A DNA stretch of 64,000 nucleotides from Amycolatopsis sacchari (GTDB lineage: Bacteria > Actinomycetota > Actinomycetes > Mycobacteriales > Pseudonocardiaceae). The stretch spans positions 165,366-229,365 of the forward strand of contig NZ_FORP01000010.1 in the NCBI RefSeq assembly GCF_900114035.1, read 5' to 3'. Positions 23,579 through 32,096 of this stretch are shown one piece after another. Made by a program: the position numbers and the translations under genes. Position 1 is the stretch's first letter, and every line of letters starts with the position of its first letter. The notes beneath the pieces are model-generated. The model worked only from the letters and a program-made list of their open reading frames with translations, had not been told where the DNA came from and made no database searches.

Positions 23579-25429
23579 TCAGCGGTTGTTGTTCTTGTCC
23601 AACTCGAACAGCCGCTCCCAGTTCTCCTTGCTCACCAACCGCGGCTGCGCCTCGTTCCAGCGGCGCACGGCCGCGTCCCCCTCGCGGCGCAGGCGCCACA
23701 GCGTCTTCGCCCCTTCACGGCCGAGGCGCACCATCAGCTCGCGGTCGAACCTCCGCACGCGCATGCCGGTCTGCGCCGAGTCCGTGACGACCGCCGTCCG
23801 GAACCTCGCGACGTGCCACCAGTACTGGTCGTGCGAACGGATCGCCGCACCCTGCTCCTGCCCGTTGCGCAGCTGGTCGACCAGCCGCTTCAGCAGTACC
23901 AGCGTGGGCTTCGACGGCTTGGGCGCGGGGACCACGATCGGCATCTCGCCCGCCGGGACCTTGACCGAGGACGGCTTCAGCGTCTCCGTCTCCGCGTACT
24001 CGGCACGCAGCTTCCGCACCTGCGGCACGATCTCGGCACCCCCGTCGGAGAGGACCTCCGGCCCGCGGAGGAAGTCCTGGATCGCCTTGATCATCGTGGC
24101 CGCGAGGCCGTACTGCATCGCGGCCAGCGTCTCGCTGAACTCCTTGGCCAGCAAGGCCGTCGTCCGCGACGAGCTGAACGCGCCGTGCAGCGCCGCGACG
24201 ACGAGGCTGTTGCGGAAGTGGAAGTACCGGGACCAGTCGTCCCAGTCCTTCCAGTGCAGGTCCTGGTGCCACACGCCGGCACCGGGCAGCGTGAACGTGA
24301 CGAACCCGGCGGCGCGGGCGCGCAGCCCGTACTCGATGTCGTCCCACTGGAAGAACACCGGCAGCGGGTAGCCGATCTTCGCGACGACCTCGGCCGGGAT
24401 CAGGCAGCACCACCACGCGTTGTGCGTGGCGTCCCGGCGCAGCTCCTGCGAGTGCTGGAGCATCGAGCGGCCGGACATCGACTCCTCGGTGGGCGTGAGC
24501 CCCGGCTTCAGCTTCGGCAGGTCGGCCACCTCGGCGTCCACCCAGAGGCGGTCGGGGTGCAGCTCCTGCAGGCTCTGGCCGCCGACCAGGATCGGCTGGG
24601 TCGCACAGTTGGCGATCGCCATCAGGCGCACGACGGTGTCGGATTCGAGCTTGACGTCGTCGTCCATGAGCAGGACGTAGGACTCCGCGCCACGCTCGCC
24701 CTCGACGATCTCGTACATGCCGCGGGTGAAGCCACCCGCACCACCGAGGTTGGGCTGGCGGATGTAGTGCAGCTTGTCGCCCATGGCCTGCTTGACCACG
24801 GCGAAGCGGTCCCGGGACTCCACGGCGTCGTTGCCCTGGTCGGTGACGTGCACCGCGGCGACCGCACCGAGCGCGTCGGGGTCCTCGGCCAGCTCGGTGA
24901 GGGTGTCCAGGCAGTAGTCCGCCCGGTTGTGGGTGCAGATCGCGATGGAGACGGGGCGCAGCGCCCGCGGCGCGGCGACGGTCCAGCGGACCTGCTCGAC
25001 GACCAGCGTCTCGTCGTCAGTCTGGACGTCGAGCCACAGCGCGCCGCCGTCGACGAAACGGTCGATGGGCGCCGTCAGCCGCACCGTCTCGGCCTTCGCC
25101 CCGGTGGCGGTGTGCGCGTCGATACCGCGGACGTCACCCCAGATGTCGGACGCGGTGATCAGCAACCTGCCGGAGCCGGTCACCACCGCTTCGACGACGA
25201 CCTCCGCGACCTCGGTGCAGCGCTGCCAGTAACTGGCCGGAAACCGGCCGAAATACGTGTTCGTCGTGACGAAGGCATGGGGCTCGACGCTGAGCCGATC
25301 GCGCTCCTGGCTGGCAGAACCCTGCTTGACCTGGGCGTACATCTCGTTCGGCGCGAGAAACGACCGTGCCGCGAAGTGGGTCCGCTGGGCAAGTAATCTC
25401 TCGCCAGGTTCGTGCTGCTCCTTGACCAT
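23579..25429 (-). CDS. GlfT2-like galactofuranosyltransferase (first of two)
   Basis: The 616-residue protein has the GlfT2 layout: FLAPNEMYA near 25, TNTYFGRFPASYW near 52, a beta-sandwich, then a GT2 domain with SIAICTHNRADYC near 160, LLMDDDVKL near 240, NAWWCCLIPAEVV near 325, FFQWDDIEYG near 350 and GVWHQDLHWKDWDDW near 375, and a helical C-terminus. All catalytic acidic residues and the His are present. GlfT2 elongates galactan from UDP-galactofuranose. A second full-length paralogue sits at 32648-34597. The ATG at 25429 gives a normal N-terminus; it is divergent from wzm. Confidence 0.88.
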   Translation of the reverse strand: MVKEQHEPGERLLAQRTHFAARSFLAPNEMYAQVKQGSASQERDRLSVEPHAFVTTNTYFGRFPASYWQRCTEVAEVVVEAVVTGSGRLLITASDIWGDVRGIDAHTATGAKAETVRLTAPIDRFVDGGALWLDVQTDDETLVVEQVRWTVAAPRALRPVSIAICTHNRADYCLDTLTELAEDPDALGAVAAVHVTDQGNDAVESRDRFAVVKQAMGDKLHYIRQPNLGGAGGFTRGMYEIVEGERGAESYVLLMDDDVKLESDTVVRLMAIANCATQPILVGGQSLQELHPDRLWVDAEVADLPKLKPGLTPTEESMSGRSMLQHSQELRRDATHNAWWCCLIPAEVVAKIGYPLPVFFQWDDIEYGLRARAAGFVTFTLPGAGVWHQDLHWKDWDDWSRYFHFRNSLVVAALHGAFSSSRTTALLAKEFSETLAAMQYGLAATMIKAIQDFLRGPEVLSDGGAEIVPQVRKLRAEYAETETLKPSSVKVPAGEMPIVVPAPKPSKPTLVLLKRLVDQLRNGQEQGAAIRSHDQYWWHVARFRTAVVTDSAQTGMRVRRFDRELMVRLGREGAKTLWRLRREGDAAVRRWNEAQPRLVSKENWERLFELDKNNNR

Positions 25430-25560
25430 GGCGTCAAGCTCCGAATCATGAATACGTGGAAACGCCTGCTCGTTCCACTCATATGCGTGAAAGATATCGT
25501 GCCCGGCGCGAAGCCCGCATACGACCAAAGCCCTGCGCGGGCCACCCCCTCTCCACTCGC

Positions 25561-25566
25561 TACCCT
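25561..25566 (+). promoter_or_regulatory. -10 box of the wzm-wzt-glfT1 operon
   Basis: TACCCT ends seven bases before the GTG at 25574. The same hexamer and near-identical spacing precede dprE1, glf and the L-2-hydroxyglutarate oxidase gene. A leaderless transcript is likely. Confidence 0.5.
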
Positions 25567-25573
25567 TGGCCAC

Positions 25574-26527
25574 GTGCACGCCACCAGCACGGTCCAGACG
25601 GCCAGCGATCCCGTTGTCAAGGGCCCGAACCCGACGCCGCCCGACAGCCGCTCCTTCTCACGCGCGTTCGCGGACATCCGTGACGGCTTCACGCAGCGCG
25701 AACTGTGGAGCCACCTGGGCTGGCAGGACATCAAGCAGCGTTACCGGCGCTCGGTGATCGGCCCGTTCTGGATCACCATCAGCCAGGGTGTCATCTCCCT
25801 CGGCCTCGGGCTGCTGTACTCGCAGCTGTTCGGGCTGCACATCACCACGTTCCTGCCCTACATCTCCACCGGGTTCATCGTCTGGGGCTTCATCAGCGGC
25901 TGCCTGTCCGAGGGCATGGAGTCGTTCATCGCGAACGAGGGCCTGATCAAGCAGATCCGCGCGCCGTTGACGGTGTACGCGCTGCGCACGGTGTGGCGGC
26001 AGACCCTGATGTTCGCGCACAACCTGATCGTCGTCGTGATCATCGACGCGATCTTCTTCACGAGCCTGAACCACAGCTACGGGCTGAACAGCGGCGTGTG
26101 CGAGCCCGACGTCATCTGCCACCCGGGCTTCGGCTGGTACTCGCTGTCGGCGATCCCCGCGTTCGTGCTGCTGGCGTTCAACGCCTGGTGGGTCACCCTG
26201 CTGCTGGGCATCATCTCCACCCGCTACCGCGACATCCCGCAGGTGATCAACTCGCTGATCCAGCTGCTGTTCTACATGACGCCCATCGTGTGGCCGATCG
26301 ACCAGCTCTACGGCCACGGCGCGCGTGCCGAAATGGCCAGCTGGGTCGTCCCGATCGTGCACCTCAACCCCTTCTACCACTTCGTCCAGATCCTGCGGGC
26401 CCCGCTCATCGGCCAGGCCGTCAACCCCTGGAGCTGGGTCGTGGTCGGCGGGATCACCATCGTGGGCTGGCTGCTCGCGCTGGTCGCCATGCGCAACTAC
26501 CGGGCCCGCGTCTCCTACTGGGTGTGA
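25574..26527 (+). CDS. wzm: Galactan ABC exporter, membrane subunit Wzm
   Basis: The 317-residue protein has a soluble N-terminus with FTQRELWSHLGWQDIKQRYRRSVIGPFW, typical of ABC-2 polysaccharide exporters, then six predicted membrane segments (for example VISLGLGLLYSQLFGL and FVLLAFNAWWVTLLLGII). The GTG at 25574 is used because a TACCCT box lies seven bases upstream; there is no good Shine-Dalgarno. It pairs with the ATPase gene nine bases downstream. The M. tuberculosis counterpart is Rv3783, which exports lipid-linked galactan. Confidence 0.9.
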   Translation: MHATSTVQTASDPVVKGPNPTPPDSRSFSRAFADIRDGFTQRELWSHLGWQDIKQRYRRSVIGPFWITISQGVISLGLGLLYSQLFGLHITTFLPYISTGFIVWGFISGCLSEGMESFIANEGLIKQIRAPLTVYALRTVWRQTLMFAHNLIVVVIIDAIFFTSLNHSYGLNSGVCEPDVICHPGFGWYSLSAIPAFVLLAFNAWWVTLLLGIISTRYRDIPQVINSLIQLLFYMTPIVWPIDQLYGHGARAEMASWVVPIVHLNPFYHFVQILRAPLIGQAVNPWSWVVVGGITIVGWLLALVAMRNYRARVSYWV

Positions 26528-26536
26528 GAACTAGAC

Positions 26537-27352
26537 ATGGTCAGCATTGAGGTCCAGAACGCCTACGTCGACTTCCCGATCTTCGACGCGAAAACCCGTT
26601 CGCTGAAGAAGAAGGTGCTCGGCAAGGTCGGCGGCAAGATCGGCACCGAGAGCAAGGTCCCGATCATCGAGGCGCTGCAGGACGTGACGTTGTCGCTCAA
26701 GGACGGCGACCGCGTCGGCCTGGTCGGGCACAACGGCGCCGGCAAGTCCACGCTGCTGCGGCTGCTGTCGGGCATCTACGAGCCCACCCGCGGGTCCGCC
26801 CGCGTCGAGGGCAAGGTCGCGCCGGTGTTCGACCTGGGCATCGGCATGGACCCGGAGATCTCCGGCTACGAGAACATCATGATCCGGGGCCTGTTCCTCG
26901 GCATGACGCGCAAGCAGATGGAGAAGCGGGTCGACGACATCGCGGAGTTCACCGAGCTCGGCGACTACCTGCAGATGCCGCTGCGCACCTACTCGACCGG
27001 TATGCGCGTGCGGCTCGCGCTCGGCGTCGTCACCACGATCGACCCCGAGATCCTCATCCTCGACGAGGGCATCGGCGCGGTCGATGCGGCGTTCCTGAAC
27101 AAGGCCCGCGACCGGCTCGTCGACCTCGTGAAGCGCTCGGGTCTGCTGGTCTTCGCCTCGCACGCCGACGACCTGCTGCTGGAGCTGTGCACCACGGCCA
27201 TCTGGATGGACGAGGGCCGCATGCGCATGCAGGGTTCGCTGCGCGAGGTGCTGACCGCCTACAAGGGGCGCGACCCGTACGAGAACATGAGCGCGGAAAT
27301 GGCGGAGCGGCTCGGTATCGAGCACGTCGTGACGGCCAAAGGCGGCGAGTGA
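26537..27352 (+). CDS. wzt: Galactan ABC exporter, ATPase subunit Wzt
   Basis: The 271-residue protein is an ABC ATPase with Walker A GHNGAGKST near 66, a polysaccharide-exporter style signature YSTGMRVRLALG near 154, Walker B ILILDEG near 174 and the His loop ASHADD near 206. The N-terminal insert KTRSLKKKVLGKVGGKIG is typical of Wzt. It lacks the long C-terminal carbohydrate-binding domain of some Wzt proteins. It powers flipping of lipid-linked galactan with Wzm. The M. tuberculosis counterpart is Rv3781. Confidence 0.93.
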   Translation: MVSIEVQNAYVDFPIFDAKTRSLKKKVLGKVGGKIGTESKVPIIEALQDVTLSLKDGDRVGLVGHNGAGKSTLLRLLSGIYEPTRGSARVEGKVAPVFDLGIGMDPEISGYENIMIRGLFLGMTRKQMEKRVDDIAEFTELGDYLQMPLRTYSTGMRVRLALGVVTTIDPEILILDEGIGAVDAAFLNKARDRLVDLVKRSGLLVFASHADDLLLELCTTAIWMDEGRMRMQGSLREVLTAYKGRDPYENMSAEMAERLGIEHVVTAKGGE

Positions 27353-27354
27353 GC

Positions 27355-28266
27355 ATGAGCGGTTCGGAGCAGGGCCCGCTGCCGGCGGGCGCCGTGGTGG
27401 CCGTCGTGGTCACCCGGCACCGGCGTGACCTGCTCGCGGACTCGCTGAAGGTGATCGCGGCGCAGACCAGGCCCGTGGACCACCTCGTCGTCGTGGACAA
27501 CGGGCCGGACCAGCCGGCACTGGACGTGGTCGAGGCGTACCCGCTGCCGCACACGTACCTGCCGTCGCACCACAACCTCGGCGGCGCCGGCGGGTTCGCG
27601 CTGGGCATGCTGCACGCGCTGGCGCTCGGCGCGGACTGGATCTGGCTCGCCGACGACGACGGCCGCCCCGCCGACGAGCGGGTGCTGGGCGTGCTGCTGG
27701 AGGAGGCCGAACGACGCGGGCTGGCCGAGGTCTCGCCGGTGGTGAGCAACATCGACGCCCCGGCGAAGCTGGCCTTCCCCCTGCGCCGCGGGCTGACGTG
27801 GAAGCGGTCGTCGGCCGAGCTGGGCACGGATTTCCTGCCTGGGATCGCGTCGCTGTTCAACGGTGCCCTGTTCCGGGCGTCGACGCTCGACGTCGTCGGC
27901 GTGCCCGATCTGCGCCTGTTCGTCCGCGGTGACGAGGTCGAGGTGCACCGGCGGCTGGTGCGGTCCGGCCTGCCGTTCGGCACGTCGCTGCGCGTCGCGT
28001 ACCTGCACCCCGACGGCTCGGACGAGTTCAAGCCGATGCTCGGCGGGCGGTTCCACGCGCAGGACCCGGAGAACGACGTCAAGCGCTACTACACCTACCG
28101 CAACCGCGGCTACCTGCTGTCGCAGCCGGGGATGCGCCGGATCGGGGCGCTGGAGGTGCTCCGGTTCGGCCTGTACTTCGTGGGCGTCAAGCGGGACCCG
28201 AAGGCGTTCGTGCAGTGGCTGAAACTGGTGCGCCAGGGGCAGCGGGAGCGGTTCTTCCGCTACTGA
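27355..28266 (+). CDS. glfT1: GlfT1-like galactofuranosyltransferase
   Basis: The 303-residue protein is a GT2 enzyme: VVAVVVTRHRRDLLADSL near 15, HLVVVDNGPD near 42, HHNLGGAGGFALGM near 72, WIWLADDDGRP near 97 (metal-binding DDD) and FVRGDEVEVHRR near 183. It starts two bases after the Wzt stop. GlfT1 (Rv3782) adds the first galactofuranose units to the decaprenyl-linked rhamnosyl acceptor. Size and place beside Wzm/Wzt match. Its last seven bases overlap the convergent EspG-like gene. Confidence 0.9.
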   Translation: MSGSEQGPLPAGAVVAVVVTRHRRDLLADSLKVIAAQTRPVDHLVVVDNGPDQPALDVVEAYPLPHTYLPSHHNLGGAGGFALGMLHALALGADWIWLADDDGRPADERVLGVLLEEAERRGLAEVSPVVSNIDAPAKLAFPLRRGLTWKRSSAELGTDFLPGIASLFNGALFRASTLDVVGVPDLRLFVRGDEVEVHRRLVRSGLPFGTSLRVAYLHPDGSDEFKPMLGGRFHAQDPENDVKRYYTYRNRGYLLSQPGMRRIGALEVLRFGLYFVGVKRDPKAFVQWLKLVRQGQRERFFRY

Positions 28267-29039
28267 CCGTACCGCTGCAGCTCCTCGAACAGGTGGTGCG
28301 CGATGCGGGCGTTGTCGGCGGGTGCGTAGGTGAGCCAGCTCTGCCCGTCGTCGGCCTTGCGTGACGTGGCGAAGTAGCGGCCTTCCTCGGTGTCGAACCA
28401 CGCCGTGGGTGTCAGGCGGACGGGTTTGCCGTCGCGGCCGGGGACGACCAGGCTGAACTGGCCGATGCGCAGCTTGGGTTTCTGGAAGATCCGCTCGACC
28501 ATGCGCAGCTGGGCGGGTGCGGTGGAGCGTGGCTTGGCGACTCCGGCGAACGGGTCGTACGCGTCGTCGTCGCGGCGGTGCCGCCCGCTCTGCTGGGCCG
28601 GCTTGGGGATGGTGACGGAGGGCCCTGCCGCCGCGGGGGTTCGCGGCAGCAGGTCGACGATGCCGGGCACCAGCGCGGTGGGCCGGCAGTCGGTGAAGAC
28701 CAGGGAGTTCCGGTCCTGCTTGGCCACCACCGCGTACTGCCCGTTCGAGGCGGCGCGGGCGAACAGCTGCTGGTCGCGCTCCAGCTGGGCGACCGCCATG
28801 ATCGCGACGGGGCCCTGGACGAAGGTGCGCAACGCCAGCTCGACGTCGGGATCGAGGCGCCCTCGGCTCGTCACCCCGCGCGACTCGAGGTCGCGGAACA
28901 CGGCGTCGCGGATCTGGGCGCGCTCGTCGAACGTGGTGCCGACGTGGGGGACCTCGAAGGGTGCCGGTGCCCGCCCGAGCCGCAGGCGCTCCAGCAGGAT
29001 GTCCAGCGCCGCCAGTGAAAGCGAGAACTGGTGTGGCAT
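28260..29039 (-). CDS. ESX secretion-associated EspG-family protein
   Basis: The 259-residue protein has the EspG pattern: an N-terminal FSLSLAALDILLERL, PFEVPHVGTTFDERA near 42, LRTFVQGPVAIMAV near 85, and a C-terminal antiparallel sheet and helix with AWFDTEEGRYFATS and NARIAHHLFEELQRYG. EspG proteins are cytosolic chaperones for PPE-type substrates of type VII secretion. The nearby PPE-like gene at 29379 is the likely partner. No secretion core genes (EccB-EccE, MycP) are in the window. Confidence 0.82.
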   Translation of the reverse strand: MPHQFSLSLAALDILLERLRLGRAPAPFEVPHVGTTFDERAQIRDAVFRDLESRGVTSRGRLDPDVELALRTFVQGPVAIMAVAQLERDQQLFARAASNGQYAVVAKQDRNSLVFTDCRPTALVPGIVDLLPRTPAAAGPSVTIPKPAQQSGRHRRDDDAYDPFAGVAKPRSTAPAQLRMVERIFQKPKLRIGQFSLVVPGRDGKPVRLTPTAWFDTEEGRYFATSRKADDGQSWLTYAPADNARIAHHLFEELQRYGQ

Positions 29040-29123
29040 CGTCGGTCGTCCCCCTCGAAGTGGTTCCTCTGCTTTGAGCGAACCGTGTTGCCGGACATGA
29101 TCGCGGGCTGCTGTTCTGGACGC

Positions 29124-29366
29124 ATGGCCGACAGGAAACCCGCACTCGTCCTGCACCTGCACACCGGTGGTGAGCCGCTGGTGTTCGCGCTGCCGGACAA
29201 GGACGCCGACGAACTCGAAACGAAGCTGCACCTGTTGCTGGAGCACGGTTCGGTGGAGTCGGTGCAGACCAAAGAGGACACCCGGGTCTGGGTGAACTTC
29301 GCGCAGGTCGCGGTGGCGTACATCGACGACCTCCAGCGGAAGGGCAAGGTCTTCGGGCTGCACTGA
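29124..29366 (+). CDS. Hypothetical small protein
   Basis: The 80-residue product is a soluble beta-alpha protein: PALVLHLHTGGEPLVFALPD, a helix ELETKLHLLLEHG, then VESVQTKEDTRVWVNFAQVAVAYIDD. The ATG at 29124 gives the shortest complete fold; GTTCTGGACGC is a poor ribosome site. It is divergent from the EspG-like gene and convergent with the PPE-like gene. I recognise no family. It may belong to the EspG/PPE group. Confidence 0.65.
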   Translation: MADRKPALVLHLHTGGEPLVFALPDKDADELETKLHLLLEHGSVESVQTKEDTRVWVNFAQVAVAYIDDLQRKGKVFGLH

Positions 29367-29378
29367 CCCCGGGCCGGG

Positions 29379-30893
29379 CTACTCCCCGATCACCGGAGGC
29401 GCGGTGCGCTCGGTGGTGCCGAAGACGTCGTCCGGGTCGGGCTCGATGAGCCAGGACGGGCGCTGGTGCTCCTCGTCCTCGCTGCCCTTGCCCCGGCCGC
29501 CGTGCGTACCCATGCCGCCCATGCCGCCGCGGCCCGCGGCGCCCGCACCACCGCGGCCACCGCCCGCGGCGGTCTCGGCGGCACCCGCGCCACCGGCCCT
29601 GGCACCGCTCTGCGCACCGGCACCCGCGCCGCCGCCGGCCGCCGACCCGCTGCTCGCCGCGCTGCCGCCGGGGCCGAAGCCGCCCCCGCCGCCGCGGCCG
29701 ACCTTGCTGGAGTACTCGTCCCCGTCGACGCCGCCGCCGAAGCCGCCCATCGGTGCCATCGGCAGGCCGCCCATGCCGAGGCCGGTCGTGCCCTGGCCGG
29801 AGTTGTTCGAGGAGTTGAAGTTGCCGCCGCCGGGCTGGAAGCCCTGCGCGGTGGTGCCACCCGGCCGGGTGGTGCGCCCGCCGGTCTTGGTGCCGCTGCT
29901 CAGCGCGGGCGTGGGCGGGGGCGTGCCGGTGAGCCCGGAGAGGCTGCCGGTGACCGACCCGGAGGTGACGCCGCTGCCCGTGCCGCCCTGCTGACCGCCG
30001 GTGGCGCCGACGGACGAGCCGATGTTGCCGCCGGTCGGGCCGGTGTAGCCGGAGGAGCCGGTGCCGTCGAGGCCGCTGCCGACGTGGCCGAGGGAGCCGG
30101 CGCCGGGGCCCTCGAAGGTCGGCGGCGGGGAGAAGGCGGGGGCCTTCGCGGCGGCGCTGTAGAGGTTGCTGTCGTAGGACGACATGACCTGCGCGGCCTG
30201 CTCGTGGGCCTCCTGGCTCTGCTGCTGCTTCTCGAACGAGGCGTCGATCTTGTCGACGAGGTTGAACGGGTTGGCGCTCGCCCAGCTCTTGATCTCGTCG
30301 GTCCAGCTGAACGGGATCGGATCGGGCATGCTGTTCTTGGCGGTCTCGGCTGCCGAGGACTGGTTGTACACCTGGTCGGCGGCGAGCTGGGCGGCCTGGC
30401 CGCTCTGGTCGCTCCAGGTGCCGAGCCCGGAGACGAAGTTGAAGGCCGACTCGGCCGCCTCCCCCTTCCACGTGGCGCCCGACTTGTTCGCCGCCTGCCC
30501 CAGCTGCTGGCCGAAGGTGGCCATCGCGTTGGCGAGCTGGGTCCAGGCGGTGGAGACGCCCGTGACCTGGCTGGGGTTGACGGTCTGGACCATCGTCTTG
30601 AGCTCTTCGTGGGGCATGGCGAGGTAGTTGTAGTTGGACGGCTGGAGCCCGTCGCGGAACTCGACGCCCTGGCTGAGCTGCCGCGTCTGCTGGGAACGCT
30701 GCTGGTCACTGGCCGCCTCGGCCCGCGACCTGGCGACGAAGTTGGTGATCGCGTCGAAGAAGCCCTTGCTGTTGGGGTCGTACCCCTCGGCGATGAGCTG
30801 CTGTTCGAGCTGCTGCTGGGGAGAGGTGTACTTGCCGCCCTGGTCGGTGTAGTCGTCCAGCCCCTGATTGCCCGGCTGCTGCGGATTGGTCAT
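29379..30893 (-). CDS. PPE-like, Gly-rich protein (type VII secretion substrate candidate)
   Basis: The 504-residue protein has a helical N-terminal half (about 90-250) with a PPE/WXG-like core: LKTMVQTVNPSQVTGVSTAW, LANAMATFGQQL and WKGEAAESAFNFVSGL (W-x-G). The second half is low complexity, rich in Gly, Ser, Thr and Pro, and ends in an acidic tail. There is no classical signal peptide, as expected for type VII substrates. The EspG-like gene nearby would be its chaperone. It is followed three bases later by a DUF3558 lipoprotein gene that is transcriptionally upstream of it. Confidence 0.75.
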   Translation of the reverse strand: MTNPQQPGNQGLDDYTDQGGKYTSPQQQLEQQLIAEGYDPNSKGFFDAITNFVARSRAEAASDQQRSQQTRQLSQGVEFRDGLQPSNYNYLAMPHEELKTMVQTVNPSQVTGVSTAWTQLANAMATFGQQLGQAANKSGATWKGEAAESAFNFVSGLGTWSDQSGQAAQLAADQVYNQSSAAETAKNSMPDPIPFSWTDEIKSWASANPFNLVDKIDASFEKQQQSQEAHEQAAQVMSSYDSNLYSAAAKAPAFSPPPTFEGPGAGSLGHVGSGLDGTGSSGYTGPTGGNIGSSVGATGGQQGGTGSGVTSGSVTGSLSGLTGTPPPTPALSSGTKTGGRTTRPGGTTAQGFQPGGGNFNSSNNSGQGTTGLGMGGLPMAPMGGFGGGVDGDEYSSKVGRGGGGGFGPGGSAASSGSAAGGGAGAGAQSGARAGGAGAAETAAGGGRGGAGAAGRGGMGGMGTHGGRGKGSEDEEHQRPSWLIEPDPDDVFGTTERTAPPVIGE

Positions 30894-30896
30894 TGG

Positions 30897-31505
30897 CTAC
30901 CCCTCGTACTTCGGCAACTTGGGCTCGACAATGTTCGCGATTCGGCTCACCGCTTCACAGACCTGGGCGGTGTCTTTCGCCGTCAGGATCGAGTAGCCGA
31001 GGTCCACCCGGGAATTCTGGCTGACGGCGAGAGAAAGCAGGCAATAGCCGCCGGTGTTCGGCACGTACTGGGTCGCCGGACGGCCGTTCACATTTCCCTG
31101 TGTGAGGGCTCCGTCGTTGTTGTTGACCTGTCCCAGGCCTTGCTTCGCGCGCACGCTGATGCTCAAATTCGTCGAGCTGTCGTCCGCTGACCGTCCCGCC
31201 CATTTGCAGTTGCTGGTCGCACCTGAGGCAGCTGTGTCCTCCTTGTGCCCCGCTTCTTGAGCTTTCATGAGGGAGGCCGCCTCCTGAAGAGTGAGCAGAT
31301 CGCACGCGTCGATCGAGGCAAGCCTCGGGTCGCCGTCAGACGAGCCGCTGGGGGCGGAGGCCGATGATGGACCACTGGTCACTGGCCCGCTGCTGGGGGC
31401 GGGGACCGCGCTACCCGTGCCGTCACTGGAGCAAGCCGTCAGCCCAAGAGCGGTTGCGGCGAGCAAGGGCAACACAATTCGGGCCGCGCGCATGGCGTTC
31501 TGCAT
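30897..31505 (-). CDS. DUF3558-family lipoprotein
   Basis: The 202-residue protein has a signal peptide with lipobox LTAC near residue 22, a Ser/Pro/Gly linker, then a DUF3558 domain with DACDLLTLQEAASLM near 68, CKWAG near 100, and two further Cys (YCLLSLAV, QVCEAVSRIANIVEPKLP). The ATG overlaps the stop of the upstream gene (TGATG). DUF3558 lipoproteins commonly accompany EspG/PPE groups in Pseudonocardiaceae. A paralogue lies at 32097. The function is unknown. Confidence 0.85.
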   Translation of the reverse strand: MQNAMRAARIVLPLLAATALGLTACSSDGTGSAVPAPSSGPVTSGPSSASAPSGSSDGDPRLASIDACDLLTLQEAASLMKAQEAGHKEDTAASGATSNCKWAGRSADDSSTNLSISVRAKQGLGQVNNNDGALTQGNVNGRPATQYVPNTGGYCLLSLAVSQNSRVDLGYSILTAKDTAQVCEAVSRIANIVEPKLPKYEG

Positions 31506-31975
31506 CAAATCTGAACTCCGCCGAAAGTCTGCTTCGCCTCGTCGTCCATCTGCGCGTAGTTCTTTTTCGCTTCTTCGAAAGCCTGGCGCGCCTGTTGCAC
31601 GATAACAGCGAGGGAACGGAGAGCTGTCGCGTAGGACTGGTCGTCTCCCGTTGCGATCTTGACAGTCTGCTGAGCCACCGTCTTCGCGTAGGTGCTGCCG
31701 CCGAGTTCCGGTGCTTGGCTCGCGTCCTGAACGGTGTTGTTCAACGCGTTGAGCTGTGTCTCGAAATCCCGGAACACCCGGATGTACTCGTCCGCGCCTT
31801 CCTCGCTGATCGCAAACCCGCCGGACTTCGCCGAGTCAACCAGCTTCTGAACCTCAGCCGTCGTGGAGGCGATCGCCGCCTGGCTGAGCAAACTGCCGAC
31901 ACCCGAACCAATCGCACCACCGATTCCCGTGGTGGTGGCCGGTTGCTGACCCCCGTTCGGCACGAACCCCGTCAT
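31505..31975 (-). CDS. Helical WXG-like protein of the EspG/PPE group
   Basis: The 156-residue product has a Gly-rich start, then long helices (SLLSQAAIASTTAEVQKLVD, FRDFETQLNALNNTVQDA, ALRSLAVIVQQARQAFEEA) with a C-terminal TFGGVQI. It has no signal peptide. Size and helix pattern resemble type VII secreted partners. The ATG at 31975 follows GGGGACAGCG; a GTG at 31987 would add four residues. It is co-translated with the DUF3558 lipoprotein. Confidence 0.65.
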   Translation of the reverse strand: MTGFVPNGGQQPATTTGIGGAIGSGVGSLLSQAAIASTTAEVQKLVDSAKSGGFAISEEGADEYIRVFRDFETQLNALNNTVQDASQAPELGGSTYAKTVAQQTVKIATGDDQSYATALRSLAVIVQQARQAFEEAKKNYAQMDDEAKQTFGGVQI

Positions 31976-32096
31976 CGCTGTCCCCACGTCGTCTCGTCCG
32001 GTTACCCCGCGGAGTGTACTGGCCCACGACCGAGCGCAACCGCGATTTCACACAGAAACACCACTTCGACGCAGGTCAGCGGCATTAGGTTCCGCA

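Noticed and set aside
29390..29990. Separate Pro/Ala-rich protein on the plus strand
   Set aside because: It is the complement of the Gly-rich tail of the PPE-like protein.
27259..30471. Minus-strand frame of 1070 codons
   Set aside because: Arg/Pro-rich shadow running across GlfT1, EspG-like and PPE-like genes.
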